Below are positions 23,842 to 33,337 of a DNA stretch of 39,510 nt, in pieces. Each line of letters begins with the position of its first letter. Position 1 is the first letter of the stretch. A model generated the notes under the pieces. That model had not been told where the DNA came from. It ran no database searches and saw only the letters and a list, made by a program, of their open reading frames with translations. The position numbers and the translations under genes are program-made. This DNA is from Nitrospirota bacterium (GTDB lineage: Bacteria > Nitrospirota > Nitrospiria > JACQBW01). The stretch lies in contig JACOTA010000016.1 in NCBI GenBank assembly GCA_016178585.1, positions 1-39,510 of the forward strand, given 5' to 3'.

Positions 23842-25200
23842 TCAATCTTCAATACCGTAATTTTTGATTTTATAGTGGAGGGCGCGGAGGCTGATGCCAA
23901 GAATTTTCGCGGCTTTTTCCCGGTGATGCGTGATCTCAGAAAGCGTTTTTTGGATGACCTCTTTTTCAACCTCTTCAAGGGACTTTCCCAACGGAATTGT
24001 CATGGTTTTTTCCTTCGCCGTATCTTCCTGTATCTCCACCGGTAAATGTTCCGGTAAAAGGGTTTTATCTCTCACCATAATAACAACCCGTTCAATCACA
24101 TTTTTAAGTTGTCTGATATTCCCTGGCCAGGAGTAGTTGACCAATAACCGCATCGTTCCCGGAGATACCGTCTTTTCTTCCCTATGATAGATGGATCTAA
24201 ATTCTCGCAGAAAAAATTCAACCAATAAAGGAATATCCTCTTTTCGTTCCCGCAAAGGGGGAAGATGAATCGGCACAACGTTAAGACGATAATAGAGGTC
24301 TTCCCGAAAGGTCTTGTTTTCTATCGCCTGTAACAGGTTTCTATTGGTCGCGGCAATAAAACGGACATCCACATGAATGAGTTTTGTCCCTCCTAATCTT
24401 CTGAATTCTTTAGTTTCAAGCACGCGGAGAAAGTCCACCTGGTTTTTAAGGTTTAATTCCCCGATTTCATCAAGAAACAGAATCCCTCCGTCGGCCAGTT
24501 CAAAACGACCCGTTTTTGAAGAAACGGCCCCCGTAAAAGCGCCTTTTTCATAACCAAACACTTCGCTTTCAAACAATGTTTCCGGAAGCGCCCCGCAATT
24601 AATCGTGATAAACGGCTTATCCCTTCTTCCGCTTTGCTGATGAATGGCCCGGGCAACCAGCTCTTTTCCCGTTCCACTTTCACCGGTGATCAGAACCGTT
24701 GCGTCGCTTTCGACAACCTGATCAATCGTTTCATAGATCTGCTTCAGAACGTTGCTCTTCCCGATCATTTCTTCAAACCGGTTTTTGATCTTTAGACTTT
24801 CACGAAGCCGTTTGTTTTCCACCGAAAGAGATTGCCGTTCCAACGCCTTGTCGATTAAAAGAAGCAGGAGCTCTTTATCCACCGGCTTTGTCAGGTAGTC
24901 ATAAGCGCCGGCTTTTATGGCGTTGACGGCGGTTTCAATGGTCCCATACGCCGTCATGACGACAACCTCTGTTTCCGGAGAATGTTCCTTTACCTTTTTC
25001 AACAACTCCAGACCGTTGAGATCCGCCATTTTCAGGTCGGTAATCACCAGATGATAAAAAGCATTCTCAAGCCGTGAAAGCGCCACCTGTCCGTTTTCAG
25101 CGGTTTCGGGCTTGTATCCCTGTTTTTCTAAAATTTTTGCCAGAGCGGTTCGAATATTGACTTCATCATCGACAATCAAAATAGAGATCTGATTTTGCAT
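23842..25200 (-). CDS. Sigma-54-dependent response regulator (NtrC family)
   Basis: The protein has 452 residues. The receiver domain is 1-120, with D55 as phosphoacceptor (VITDLKM) and K near 106 (YLTKPVD). The AAA+ domain is about 145-375, with Walker A GESGTGKE, the sigma-54-contacting GAFTGA loop and Walker B GGILFLDEIGEL. The Fis-type HTH at the C-terminus is TLSEITHHREKAAKILGISLRALHYKI. It starts directly after the stop of the kinase gene and ends the complex operon. The likely target is the sigma-54-like site at 35433-35449 upstream of the operon, by inference. Confidence 0.95.
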   Translation of the reverse strand: MQNQISILIVDDEVNIRTALAKILEKQGYKPETAENGQVALSRLENAFYHLVITDLKMADLNGLELLKKVKEHSPETEVVVMTAYGTIETAVNAIKAGAYDYLTKPVDKELLLLLIDKALERQSLSVENKRLRESLKIKNRFEEMIGKSNVLKQIYETIDQVVESDATVLITGESGTGKELVARAIHQQSGRRDKPFITINCGALPETLFESEVFGYEKGAFTGAVSSKTGRFELADGGILFLDEIGELNLKNQVDFLRVLETKEFRRLGGTKLIHVDVRFIAATNRNLLQAIENKTFREDLYYRLNVVPIHLPPLRERKEDIPLLVEFFLREFRSIYHREEKTVSPGTMRLLVNYSWPGNIRQLKNVIERVVIMVRDKTLLPEHLPVEIQEDTAKEKTMTIPLGKSLEEVEKEVIQKTLSEITHHREKAAKILGISLRALHYKIKNYGIED

Positions 25201-26496
25201 TTAGCTCTTTTTCGCCTCCTCTTTATTCCTTACAGGAAGCTGGACGGTAAAAACAGTTCCGCTCCCTTCAACGCTTTCAACATGGATGAAGCCTCCATGA
25301 TCTTCAATGATCCGATGAGCAATGGCCAATCCCAGGCCTGTTCCTCCCTGCCGGGTACTGAAAAAAGGCTCGAATATTTTGTTTATTTTCACTCTGTCCA
25401 TCCCGGCGCCCGTATCGGAAAACCTGACATTGACCCATCTTTCACTGTTGATTTTGCGTTTTTCCGCTTGAATAAAAAGTTTTCCCCCGGCAGGCATTGC
25501 CTGAAGGGCGTTAATCATAATATTTAAAAATACCTGCGTCATTTGATTCTCATCGACAAGGATCAAAGGGAGACCGGGAAGAATATCTGTTTCAACTTCA
25601 ATTCCTTTTTCATGAGCTTCACCCCGGATAAGGGTCACCAGGTGTTGAAGGATCGGCTCCAATTTTACCTCTTCTAAAACCAATGGGTTGGGGATCGAAA
25701 AACGGGCAAAGCTGTCCAGAATACTCTTTAGCCTTTTAATTTCAATATTCAGAACATCAAGATACTCTCGAATGGTTGGAGTCGCTCCACGATTGAGCAA
25801 GATTTCTTCCTCCAGCAATCCCAGATTTAAATCCATCGCGCTTAAAGGATTACGAATTTCATGGGCCACAGCCGCCGAAAGGGTGCTGATGGCAGATAAC
25901 TTTTCTGATCGTCTGACCTGCTGTTCCAACCGGTTGATCTCGGAGATGTCCTTGACCAGGAGGACCAATCCCTCTCTTTTCCCTTCATTTTTGAGTTCGG
26001 ATAGCGTTACCCAGAGAACCAGTGTCTGATCCCCTTTGGGATATGTCACAGTCTGATCATGAAATAATCTTCCCTCTGCGAAAGCTTCTTCCAGGAGTTG
26101 TCCCAAACCCGTTGATTCCGGCAAAAAAAGCGTTAATTGTTTTCCCAAAGCTTCGTTCCCTAATAAAAGGATTTTATCCGCGGCTGGATTGATCGAGGTT
26201 ATTCTTCCCCGAGAATCAACCGTAATCACCCCGGTTGGAATACTTTCGAGAATGTTCCGGGTAAGGCTTTTGACACTTTCCAGGGTCCTTCGAACCGTAT
26301 GATAACTCTGATAGGTGCTGAAAACGGTGACACCTAAAACCGTTAAAAGAAAAAAAACCACAAGACCATATTTTTCCCGTTCAATTCGCAGGATCAGGAT
26401 AACGGAAACAACGACGACAAAAAACAGAAGAATGGAGATAATCAGTCGAGCCGGGAAATAGCCAAAAAGGGTTTGTTCTGGATTTGGCCGTAACAT
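25201..26496 (-). CDS. Membrane-bound PAS sensor histidine kinase (NtrB-like)
   Basis: The protein has 431 residues. Two transmembrane helices lie within 1-70 with almost no periplasmic loop, so it senses in or at the membrane or cytosol. A PAS domain (about 85-190: ILESIPTGVITVDSRGRITSINPAA) is followed by [20 protein letters not shown] with the phosphoacceptor His. The ATPase boxes are NIMINALQAMP, DTGAGM, FEPFFSTRQGG and TGLGLAIAHRII. It starts 3 nt after the small-subunit gene with AAGGAG inside that gene's end, so it is co-transcribed and tightly coupled. It may sense the complex's redox or energy state. Confidence 0.93.
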   Translation of the reverse strand: MLRPNPEQTLFGYFPARLIISILLFFVVVVSVILILRIEREKYGLVVFFLLTVLGVTVFSTYQSYHTVRRTLESVKSLTRNILESIPTGVITVDSRGRITSINPAADKILLLGNEALGKQLTLFLPESTGLGQLLEEAFAEGRLFHDQTVTYPKGDQTLVLWVTLSELKNEGKREGLVLLVKDISEINRLEQQVRRSEKLSAISTLSAAVAHEIRNPLSAMDLNLGLLEEEILLNRGATPTIREYLDVLNIEIKRLKSILDSFARFSIPNPLVLEEVKLEPILQHLVTLIRGEAHEKGIEVETDILPGLPLILVDENQMTQVFLNIMINALQAMPAGGKLFIQAEKRKINSERWVNVRFSDTGAGMDRVKINKIFEPFFSTRQGGTGLGLAIAHRIIEDHGGFIHVESVEGSGTVFTVQLPVRNKEEAKKS

Positions 26497-26499
26497 TTT

Positions 26500-27015
26500 C
26501 TACTCCTTTTTTCTCCGACCCAGGACAGTGAGCAGGGCATCGAGGATCTCGTTTGGCCGCGGTGGACAACCAGGAATTTTGACATCTACGGGAATATGCT
26601 TTTCGACGGGACCGGTCACGGCATAACTGTTTTTAAATATCCCGCAGTCAATGGCACAATCCCCAAGGGCAACGATTAACCTCGGTTCCGGTGTTGAGCG
26701 ATAGGCATCTTTCAAGGGTTTCTCCATATTAAACGTTACAGGACCTGTAACCGCCAGGGCATCGGCATGCCTTGGCGAGGCGGTAATATGGATGCCGAAC
26801 CGCTCCGCGTCATAAATCGGATTCATTAAGGCATTCATCTCCATCTCACAGCCATTACAGGAACCGGTATCCACCTCCCGGATCGAAAGCGACCGGTGAA
26901 ACAATTTGGCCTTGCTCCGCGTGGCGTCAGAAACCTCAGGAGCAGGCACGGAAGATTCAGGGTATTGGCCGGTGACCCGGCCCTTTTTCAAACTCTTTTT
27001 GATGATTCGGAACAT
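26500..27015 (-). CDS. hyfI: Ehr/Hyf small subunit (NuoB/HycG family)
   Basis: This 171-residue peripheral subunit holds the proximal [4Fe-4S] (N2-type) cluster. The ligands are visible: C53 and C56 (GSCNGCEME), C120 in LGDCAIDCG and C150 in IPGCPPRP. The frame is open to 27054, but ATG 27015 has GGGAG 8 nt upstream. The cluster site is intact, in contrast to the lost NiFe site of the large subunit, so the complex can still carry electrons. It lies 70 nt downstream of the large-subunit gene. Confidence 0.93.
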   Translation of the reverse strand: MFRIIKKSLKKGRVTGQYPESSVPAPEVSDATRSKAKLFHRSLSIREVDTGSCNGCEMEMNALMNPIYDAERFGIHITASPRHADALAVTGPVTFNMEKPLKDAYRSTPEPRLIVALGDCAIDCGIFKNSYAVTGPVEKHIPVDVKIPGCPPRPNEILDALLTVLGRRKKE

Positions 27016-27085
27016 AATGTTTCTCCCACAAAGCTTGCTCGCGAACGTTCCCACAGCGAAGTTATGTTTTTAAAAAAATGAGTCC

Positions 27086-28678
27086 TTATAAATCGTTTCC
27101 CGCGTAGGATAGATTAAAACTCTTGTTGATCAGCGGAAAATCCGGAATAATATTGCCGGGGGCAACATCCTGCAGGACCGGCCAATTGACAAAAGAGGGA
27201 TCCCTGACCTTGCACCGGTGAATCCGTCCATTCTCCCCCGCCATGACAAAATAGAGGATTTCTCCACGCCAGCCCTCAACCGCGGAGAGAGCCCATCTCC
27301 CTCTGGTTGCAGAAGAAATTGCTTCAATATAGGTCGGCCCTTTTGGAATCCGCCCGCACACCTGTCTTATGATAGAGATCGCTTCATGGATTTCATCGAC
27401 ACGCACTCGGACTCTCGCCCGGACATCGCCGTACTGGTACACAGGAACCTTTAAATTCAAGTGGCGGTATGCCGCGAAAGGATGATCTCTCCGGATATCC
27501 CGGTTGATATTCGAGGATCTTCCCGCCACGCCAACAACCCCATAGTCCCTGGCCGTTTGCTCTTTCAGGATCCCTGTGGTCTCCAGACGATCGATGAGGG
27601 AAGCGTTACTGAAAAGAAGGTCCGTCAGCTCTTTAAAGTCTTCCTCTATTTTGGCCAAACCGGCAAGAATCCCGTCGAGTTGAGAGGAATCCAGGTCCAC
27701 CGCCACTCCGCCAACCCGGTTAACGCCCCGAAGAAAACGGTGACCCGCCAGTCGGTCAAGCATTTGCATGATTTGTTCTTTCATTTGATTGCAATGCGCC
27801 AGCGCCAGCGAATAAGCCGCATCACTACAGATCGCTCCGACATCGCCGATGTGGTTATGAAGCCGTTCCAGCTCCAGAAAAAGTGTCCTGAGGTATTCAG
27901 CACGCGGAGGAATCTCAACAGACAGAAGAGATTCGACTGCCTGACAGTAACAGAGGCTATGACCAAAGGACGTGTCTCCGGAAACCTTTTCCGCGAGGGA
28001 TACCCCGTTGATCAGAGATAAATTCTCGAAAAGTTTTTCAATTCCCCGATGCTTCCAGAAAAGCCGAATCTCAAGCTGCATGATTGGTTCTCCGGCCACC
28101 GAAAATCGAAAATGTCCCGGTTCAATGATCCCGGCATGGATCGGTCCGACCGGAACTTCAAAAACTCCTTCTCCCTCGATATGCCGATAGGCATAGGTCC
28201 CTTCCCTCCGTTCCAAAACGGTATTCCAGGGAAAATCCTTTTTTAACGGATGTGTCCCCCTGGGCCAGTGTTCATGGCGTACCAGCCGGCGCAGGTCCGG
28301 ATGTCCAACCGGAATGAGGCCAATCATATCCCGTATTTCACGTTCGTACCATTTGGCCGCGTGGATTCGCGGTGTGATGGAAGGAAACAGCCGGTCTTCT
28401 TCCAGAAGATCGATAGCCAGGATCAGCCAATGCCCACCCGACTCCAGCGAAAAAAGATAGTAAACCCGGCAAACCGGCTTTATCGGGTTTAGATCTGCCG
28501 CCCATTGCAAGGATAAGGTTCCCCGCAGGGAAGGGGTCTTGTAAACATAGGTGGCGATTTCAAGAATATCCTCTTTTTCAAAATAGAAAACAGGGATCCC
28601 CTGGATTTGCTCCAAATCAAGAATCTGATCTTTGAAGGTCTTAACCATTTCTTGCACAATTTCGTTCAGATTATCCAT
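27086..28678 (-). CDS. hyfG: Ehr/Hyf large subunit, NuoC-NuoD fusion without NiFe ligands
   Basis: The protein has 530 residues. Residues about 1-165 are the NuoC/30-kDa-like part (HAAKWYEREIRDMIGLIPVGHPDLRR), and about 170-530 the NuoD/hydrogenase large-subunit part (GPIHAGIIEPGHFRF, FWKHRGIEK). Where hydrogenases have C-G-x-C near this point it reads EKVSGDTSFGHS, giving S233 and T236. The C-terminal D-P-C-x-x-C is replaced by SFNLSYAGNDL, giving S524 and G527. It therefore cannot bind a NiFe centre. This matches the Ehr (energy-converting hydrogenase-related) class and not a true group 4 hydrogenase. The electron acceptor or quinone is unknown. Confidence 0.93.
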   Translation of the reverse strand: MDNLNEIVQEMVKTFKDQILDLEQIQGIPVFYFEKEDILEIATYVYKTPSLRGTLSLQWAADLNPIKPVCRVYYLFSLESGGHWLILAIDLLEEDRLFPSITPRIHAAKWYEREIRDMIGLIPVGHPDLRRLVRHEHWPRGTHPLKKDFPWNTVLERREGTYAYRHIEGEGVFEVPVGPIHAGIIEPGHFRFSVAGEPIMQLEIRLFWKHRGIEKLFENLSLINGVSLAEKVSGDTSFGHSLCYCQAVESLLSVEIPPRAEYLRTLFLELERLHNHIGDVGAICSDAAYSLALAHCNQMKEQIMQMLDRLAGHRFLRGVNRVGGVAVDLDSSQLDGILAGLAKIEEDFKELTDLLFSNASLIDRLETTGILKEQTARDYGVVGVAGRSSNINRDIRRDHPFAAYRHLNLKVPVYQYGDVRARVRVRVDEIHEAISIIRQVCGRIPKGPTYIEAISSATRGRWALSAVEGWRGEILYFVMAGENGRIHRCKVRDPSFVNWPVLQDVAPGNIIPDFPLINKSFNLSYAGNDL

Positions 28679-30212
28679 GATTGACTCCGGTTAAAATGGC
28701 CACGACCTGCATCATCAGTTCCCTGAGGGAGTTCGGAATCCACAATCCCATCACCCCAATGGCCGCGATACTTAAGATAAGGGGAACATGGGAGATACTC
28801 CATTTTTCTTCGCGGGCGGTTTTATCGGAAGGTTCCCCCCAGATCATTCCCGTCACCCGGACCATAAAACCGCCGAACACCACGATACTGACCAGCAGGA
28901 ATAGAACGACAAAAACAAGGTTGCGCATTTCATCAGAAACCATAATTGTCATAAAATGCCCCAGACGCATGGTATCACTTTTGTAGACCTGCGAGGCCAA
29001 CGCGGACACTACGGAAAATTCGCTTGCAAACAGGGCAAAAGGGGGCATCCCCACCAGGGCAAAGCCTGCGGTTAGAAAGGCAACCGCGGTCATGGGTTGT
29101 GCCTTCGCCAATCCCTGAACCTTATCCATCTCACGCGACCCAAAAGAAAGGTGAATATTCCCCGCCGCAAAAAAAGCCAAAGACTTGGCAATCGCATGAT
29201 TGAGAAGATGAAACAGAGCCCCGAAACTTCCCACGAAACCCCCTACGCCGAAGCCAATGGCTGCGATCCCCATGTGTTCAATACTTGAATACGCCAGAAG
29301 CCTCTTAAAATCCCGCTGGATCAGAATAAACACCGCCGCTACGCCAAATGAGAAAAATCCGAAAACGATCAAGAGATGGCCGGCATAGCTGGAAGAATCC
29401 ACAGCATCCACAATCATCTTACTCCGTAATACCGCATAAAATGCAACCGTTTCAAGAACTCCCGAAAGCATGGCAGATACGGGAGCCGGAGCCTCGCTGT
29501 AGGCCTCGGGAACCCAGGTATGCATGGGGACCCAGCCGATCTTGGTGCCGTATCCAATCAGAATAAAGATAAAAGCAAGTTTGATCACATGAGGATCTAA
29601 TTGACCGGCAACCCGAATCAGTTCTGAAATGTTGAGGGCCGCGCCGACGTCCCCCAGGGCCCTTACGGAGGAGAGAAACATCAAAACCGTCCCGAACAGG
29701 GCTAACGCGATGCCCACCGAGCAAAGGATCAGATATTTCCATCCGGCCTCAAGTGAAGATTTCCGCTTGAAGAAATTAATCAGAAGCGTCGTCGCCAATG
29801 TCGTGCCCTCAATGGCCACCCAGAGGATGCCAAGATTATTGGCGAGAAGGGCAAGAATCATCGTAAACATAAACAGATGAAAGAGAAAAAAGTACCGGCT
29901 CATCCGCTTCGGAGTCACATTCCCCCGGATCAGATGTTGATCCAGATACGACCAGGCGTAAAGAGACGAAGTAAACCCGATCGCTGTAACGATCATGAGA
30001 ACAAACGCCGTAAGAGCATCCACCGCAATGAAGTCGTTGAAGAGCAAAAACGACCCCTCGCGTAAAAGGCGCACCGTCAACAGGGACTGAGCGCCTCCCA
30101 ATAGAAGAATCGTTGTCAGGTTAACGCCGTGAAGGATCCTGGGAGATCTTAATCCCAGGCTTAGAAAGCCTGCGACCAGGGGCGAGATCAAGAGGATGGC
30201 TATCGGGATCAT
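28671..30212 (-). CDS. hyfF: Antiporter-like membrane subunit 2 (HyfF/NuoN-type)
   Basis: The protein has 513 residues and about 14 transmembrane helices. It has the conserved core of Mrp/NuoN ion-translocating subunits: GYGTKIGWVPMHTWVPEAYS with SEAPAPVSAMLSGVLE, and FKRLLAYSSIEHMGIAAIGFGVG with the following HLLNHAIAKSLAFF. The Lys and Glu in these motifs are expected to carry protons or ions. It is a paralogue of the next upstream gene (tandem duplication), overlapping it by 4 nt and the large-subunit gene by 8 nt. Confidence 0.92.
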   Translation of the reverse strand: MIPIAILLISPLVAGFLSLGLRSPRILHGVNLTTILLLGGAQSLLTVRLLREGSFLLFNDFIAVDALTAFVLMIVTAIGFTSSLYAWSYLDQHLIRGNVTPKRMSRYFFLFHLFMFTMILALLANNLGILWVAIEGTTLATTLLINFFKRKSSLEAGWKYLILCSVGIALALFGTVLMFLSSVRALGDVGAALNISELIRVAGQLDPHVIKLAFIFILIGYGTKIGWVPMHTWVPEAYSEAPAPVSAMLSGVLETVAFYAVLRSKMIVDAVDSSSYAGHLLIVFGFFSFGVAAVFILIQRDFKRLLAYSSIEHMGIAAIGFGVGGFVGSFGALFHLLNHAIAKSLAFFAAGNIHLSFGSREMDKVQGLAKAQPMTAVAFLTAGFALVGMPPFALFASEFSVVSALASQVYKSDTMRLGHFMTIMVSDEMRNLVFVVLFLLVSIVVFGGFMVRVTGMIWGEPSDKTAREEKWSISHVPLILSIAAIGVMGLWIPNSLRELMMQVVAILTGVNHG

Positions 30213-31672
30213 GGAATTTCAATCCTCGGTCCAAAGAGCCCGGTCGCCGGAATAAAAATGGCCCGCAAAAAATTGGGCATATAAAGCCCTCCGTAAAAAA
30301 TAGCCGCAAGATTAATTAAAAGAGCTGTGGTCGTAAAACGAAGGGTTCGATCGTTGAGCGGGGCGTCCGGCGCCATCGGTCCCCCTAAAACCATCCCTGA
30401 AATATGATAAATCACCGCTCCAAAAGCGAGGATGAGAAAAGCCAAAAATAGATAAGTCAGCATCGGGTACCTGGCGTAGGAAGAGGTCGCAATCAGAACC
30501 TCGCTTACAAATAAGCCGGATGGCGGCATGCCGGCCAAACCCATGGCCGCAAGAAGCAGACTCAAACCCGCCAGCGGCATTTGTCTCAGCAGACCCGTAA
30601 TACGCTCCATTATTTTGTGGCGGTGCTTTAGCAGAACGATTCCCGCCGCATAAAATGCTGTTGACTTGACCAGGGAATGGTTGAGCATATGGAAAAGTCC
30701 GCCAAAAATCCCAACAGGTCCGCCTACGCCAAAACCCACCATGGCAATTCCAACATGTTCAATGCTCGAGTATGCTAAAAGCCGTTTGTAATCCTGTTGA
30801 ATCAACATGAAGAATGCGGCCACGATGAGAGAAAGCAGGCCAAACCCGAGCATTAAAGGTCCGGTGAAGCCTCCGCTGATGGTCTGATCTGTAATGCTCT
30901 TGAAACGGAGTAACGCATATAAACCCACATTCAACATCAACCCGGAGAGCATCGCGCTGACCGGTGTGGGCGCTTCCGCGTGAGCATCCGGTAACCACGT
31001 GTGCATGGGCGCCAGACCTGCCTTGGTCCCGTACCCTGTCAAAATGAAGATGAAGGCTAATTTCAAAGCGGCCGGGTTCAGATCCGGCGAAACCCGATAC
31101 AAAGCCTTCCAGCTTAAAGCCTCCATACCAACCCCCAAAACCTGCTCCGATGCGTAATACACCAAAACCGTCCCAAATAAGGACAATGCAATACCGATGA
31201 AACTCAAGATAATGTATTTCCATCCCGCCTCCAGGGCGTTTTTTGTCCGCTCAAACCCAACGAGGAGAGCCGCCGAAAGGGTTGAGCCTTCGATACTGAT
31301 CCACATTAAGGCGATGTTGTCCAGGTTCACAGTCAGGAGGATTGCGAAGAGAAAAAAGTCGAAAAAGAAAAAAAACCGACCATAGTGTTTAAGCTTCAAG
31401 TCCCCCCGGACCAGTTTTTCGCCCATGTAACCGACGGCATAGACCAGACCCGTCCCGCCCACAAAGGCTAGCATCAGATCCATCAATGCGCTCAAAGGGT
31501 CCGTCCGTAACAGGATGCCTATCGAAACATCGGAGCCCGAGGCAACTCCGCTGACGACTGCGGCCATGGCCCCCCATAGAACAACAGCAAGGAGACACTG
31601 GAGCCGCTCCAGGGCTCGTTGCGTGGGCATCACCAGGCTCAGAAATCCAGCCGCCAATGGCATGACAATCAA
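30209..31672 (-). CDS. hyfF: Antiporter-like membrane subunit 1 (HyfF/NuoN-type)
   Basis: The protein has 487 residues and about 14 transmembrane helices. The motifs GYGTKAGLAPMHTWLPDAHA, EAPTPVSAMLSG, YKRLLAYSSIEHVGIAMVGF and HMLNHSLVKSTAFY match its downstream paralogue and the HyfF family. The start given is TTG 31672. A CTG at 31693 lies 7 nt after AAGGAG (which overlaps the HyfE end) and would add LSLPLLI, making a better first helix, so the true start may be that rare codon. Confidence 0.9.
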   Translation of the reverse strand: MIVMPLAAGFLSLVMPTQRALERLQCLLAVVLWGAMAAVVSGVASGSDVSIGILLRTDPLSALMDLMLAFVGGTGLVYAVGYMGEKLVRGDLKLKHYGRFFFFFDFFLFAILLTVNLDNIALMWISIEGSTLSAALLVGFERTKNALEAGWKYIILSFIGIALSLFGTVLVYYASEQVLGVGMEALSWKALYRVSPDLNPAALKLAFIFILTGYGTKAGLAPMHTWLPDAHAEAPTPVSAMLSGLMLNVGLYALLRFKSITDQTISGGFTGPLMLGFGLLSLIVAAFFMLIQQDYKRLLAYSSIEHVGIAMVGFGVGGPVGIFGGLFHMLNHSLVKSTAFYAAGIVLLKHRHKIMERITGLLRQMPLAGLSLLLAAMGLAGMPPSGLFVSEVLIATSSYARYPMLTYLFLAFLILAFGAVIYHISGMVLGGPMAPDAPLNDRTLRFTTTALLINLAAIFYGGLYMPNFLRAIFIPATGLFGPRIEIP

Positions 31673-31697
31673 GATCAGAAGCGGAAGCGACAGAGGT

Positions 31698-32366
31698 TTA
31701 CTCCTTCATTCCTGTGAGTTTACTGACATCCACGCTGTCGAAAGCATCCTTGAGCCGATGGGTGTAGATTCCAATAATCAGGCCGGCTACCAAAACATCG
31801 AAGAAAACACCGAGTTCCACGATGAGCGGCATGCCGTAGGCCGCTGCGGTCGCCCCCAAAAATATTCCGTTTTCCACGACCAGAAAACCAACAACCTGCG
31901 TCACCGCCTTTCGCCGGGAAATCATGGTAAAGAAACCAATCAGGATAATCGCCAGGGCTATGGCAAGAGAATCTTTGGTCAGGAGGAATCCTAGCTCTTT
32001 AATCGGCTGTGTAACGGAGAGGGCTAAAATGACCAGCGCCCCGCTGATGATGAGCGACGCGGGAATATTGATGTTTAAGACCAGCTCGCGGGTCACATTC
32101 AGGCGTTCAATAACCCTCTTTAAGATCAGCGGGATAATGATGGCCTTAATGAGAATCGTAAGAAGCGCGGCCACATAAATGTGATCGATGCCTGTTAAAA
32201 AAGCCACAACGGCCGCGGTTAGGGCAAGAAACACCGACTGCAAAGCGAAGAGATCCACACAGGCGGAAAGTCTTCGTTGTGAAACAATGGCAAAGGTCGT
32301 CACCAAAAGGAGCATCGAGCAGATATTGACGATCTGGGACCCTAAGTCTGGATGAGCGACATTCAA
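31698..32366 (-). CDS. hyfE: HyfE-like membrane subunit (NuoK-related)
   Basis: The protein has 222 residues and about seven transmembrane helices. The C-terminal half (KAVTQVVGFLVVENGIFLGA, then PLIVELGVFFDVLVAGLIIG) is typical of HyfE, with Glu residues in helices corresponding to the NuoK proton path. It starts 2 nt after the HyfC-like stop, so it is co-translated. No NuoJ-like gene is present, as in hydrogenase-4 type complexes. Confidence 0.9.
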   Translation of the reverse strand: MNVAHPDLGSQIVNICSMLLLVTTFAIVSQRRLSACVDLFALQSVFLALTAAVVAFLTGIDHIYVAALLTILIKAIIIPLILKRVIERLNVTRELVLNINIPASLIISGALVILALSVTQPIKELGFLLTKDSLAIALAIILIGFFTMISRRKAVTQVVGFLVVENGIFLGATAAAYGMPLIVELGVFFDVLVAGLIIGIYTHRLKDAFDSVDVSKLTGMKE

Positions 32367-32368
32367 CT

Positions 32369-33319
32369 TTACACCCTCAAAATATAGTAGAAGATAAGAG
32401 AAAGGAGAGACAAAATAAACGCGACTCCCAGCAATTCTGTAATCCGAAATAAACGAAGTTTGGCAAACATGGATTCAATCACACTGACAAGGACGGCAAG
32501 CCCTGAAACCTTTAATAACCACGCGGCTGTTCCCAAGACCATCCCAAGAGGATTCATCTCCGTCGCAATCCCCCATGGAACGAAAATATTACTCAGGAGG
32601 GTCAGAAACAGAAGAAGTTTCAAAGCCGAGGCCCATTCGATCAGAGCGAGATAGCGGCCTGAATATTCGAGGATCATGGCTTCATGAATCATTGTCAGTT
32701 CAAGGTGCGTCGCGGGATTGTCCACCGGAACGCGGCCGGTCTCGGCCAGGGTCACAATGAACAACGCCGCCAGAGCCAGCAGATGCGGCGGTGGATCGGA
32801 CATGATTCCGTGGGAGAGAGCCATTTTATGGACAATCGTGCTTAAGTTCGTGGACCCGGCGGTCAGTCCTACCGCGAAAATAGAAAGGATCGTCGCGGGT
32901 TCTGTCAACGCCGCCACAATCGCTTCCCGGCTGCTTCCCATCCCTCCAAAGGATGATCCGGCATCCAGGCCGGCCAGCATGAGGAAAAACGTTCCAAGCG
33001 CTAACAGGTAGACCACCGTGATGATGTCCCCGGCAAAGTTAAAAGGGACTTGCGATAGAAAGGTGGGCACCAGCAGACTGGCTGTGAGGGTGGAGGAAAA
33101 GAGGATATAGGGTGTCGCGGTGAAAATCCAGGAAGTATAAGACGAGACCACAATCTCCTTTTGGAACAGCTTGGACAGGTCATAATAAGGCTGAATCAAA
33201 CCGGGGCCCCGACGGCATTGGAGCCGCGCTTTTACCTTGCGAATAAGCCCGACCACAAAAGGTGAAACAAGGAGAACCACAACAGCCTGCAGGATCGCAA
33301 TGACAACAATTTTGATCAT
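32369..33319 (-). CDS. hyfC: HyfC/HycD-like membrane subunit (NuoH-related)
   Basis: The protein has 316 residues and eight predicted transmembrane helices. The loops RRGPGLIQPYYDLSKLFQKE, GMGSSREAIVAALTEPA and VDNPATHLELTMIHEAM are the NuoH/HycD signature that forms the docking and quinone-chamber side in complex I. This is the subunit that couples the soluble arm (small and large subunits) to the antiporter-like chain. Confidence 0.93.
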   Translation of the reverse strand: MIKIVVIAILQAVVVLLVSPFVVGLIRKVKARLQCRRGPGLIQPYYDLSKLFQKEIVVSSYTSWIFTATPYILFSSTLTASLLVPTFLSQVPFNFAGDIITVVYLLALGTFFLMLAGLDAGSSFGGMGSSREAIVAALTEPATILSIFAVGLTAGSTNLSTIVHKMALSHGIMSDPPPHLLALAALFIVTLAETGRVPVDNPATHLELTMIHEAMILEYSGRYLALIEWASALKLLLFLTLLSNIFVPWGIATEMNPLGMVLGTAAWLLKVSGLAVLVSVIESMFAKLRLFRITELLGVAFILSLLSLIFYYILRV

Positions 33320-33337
33320 AGAATCCTCAACATGGAC

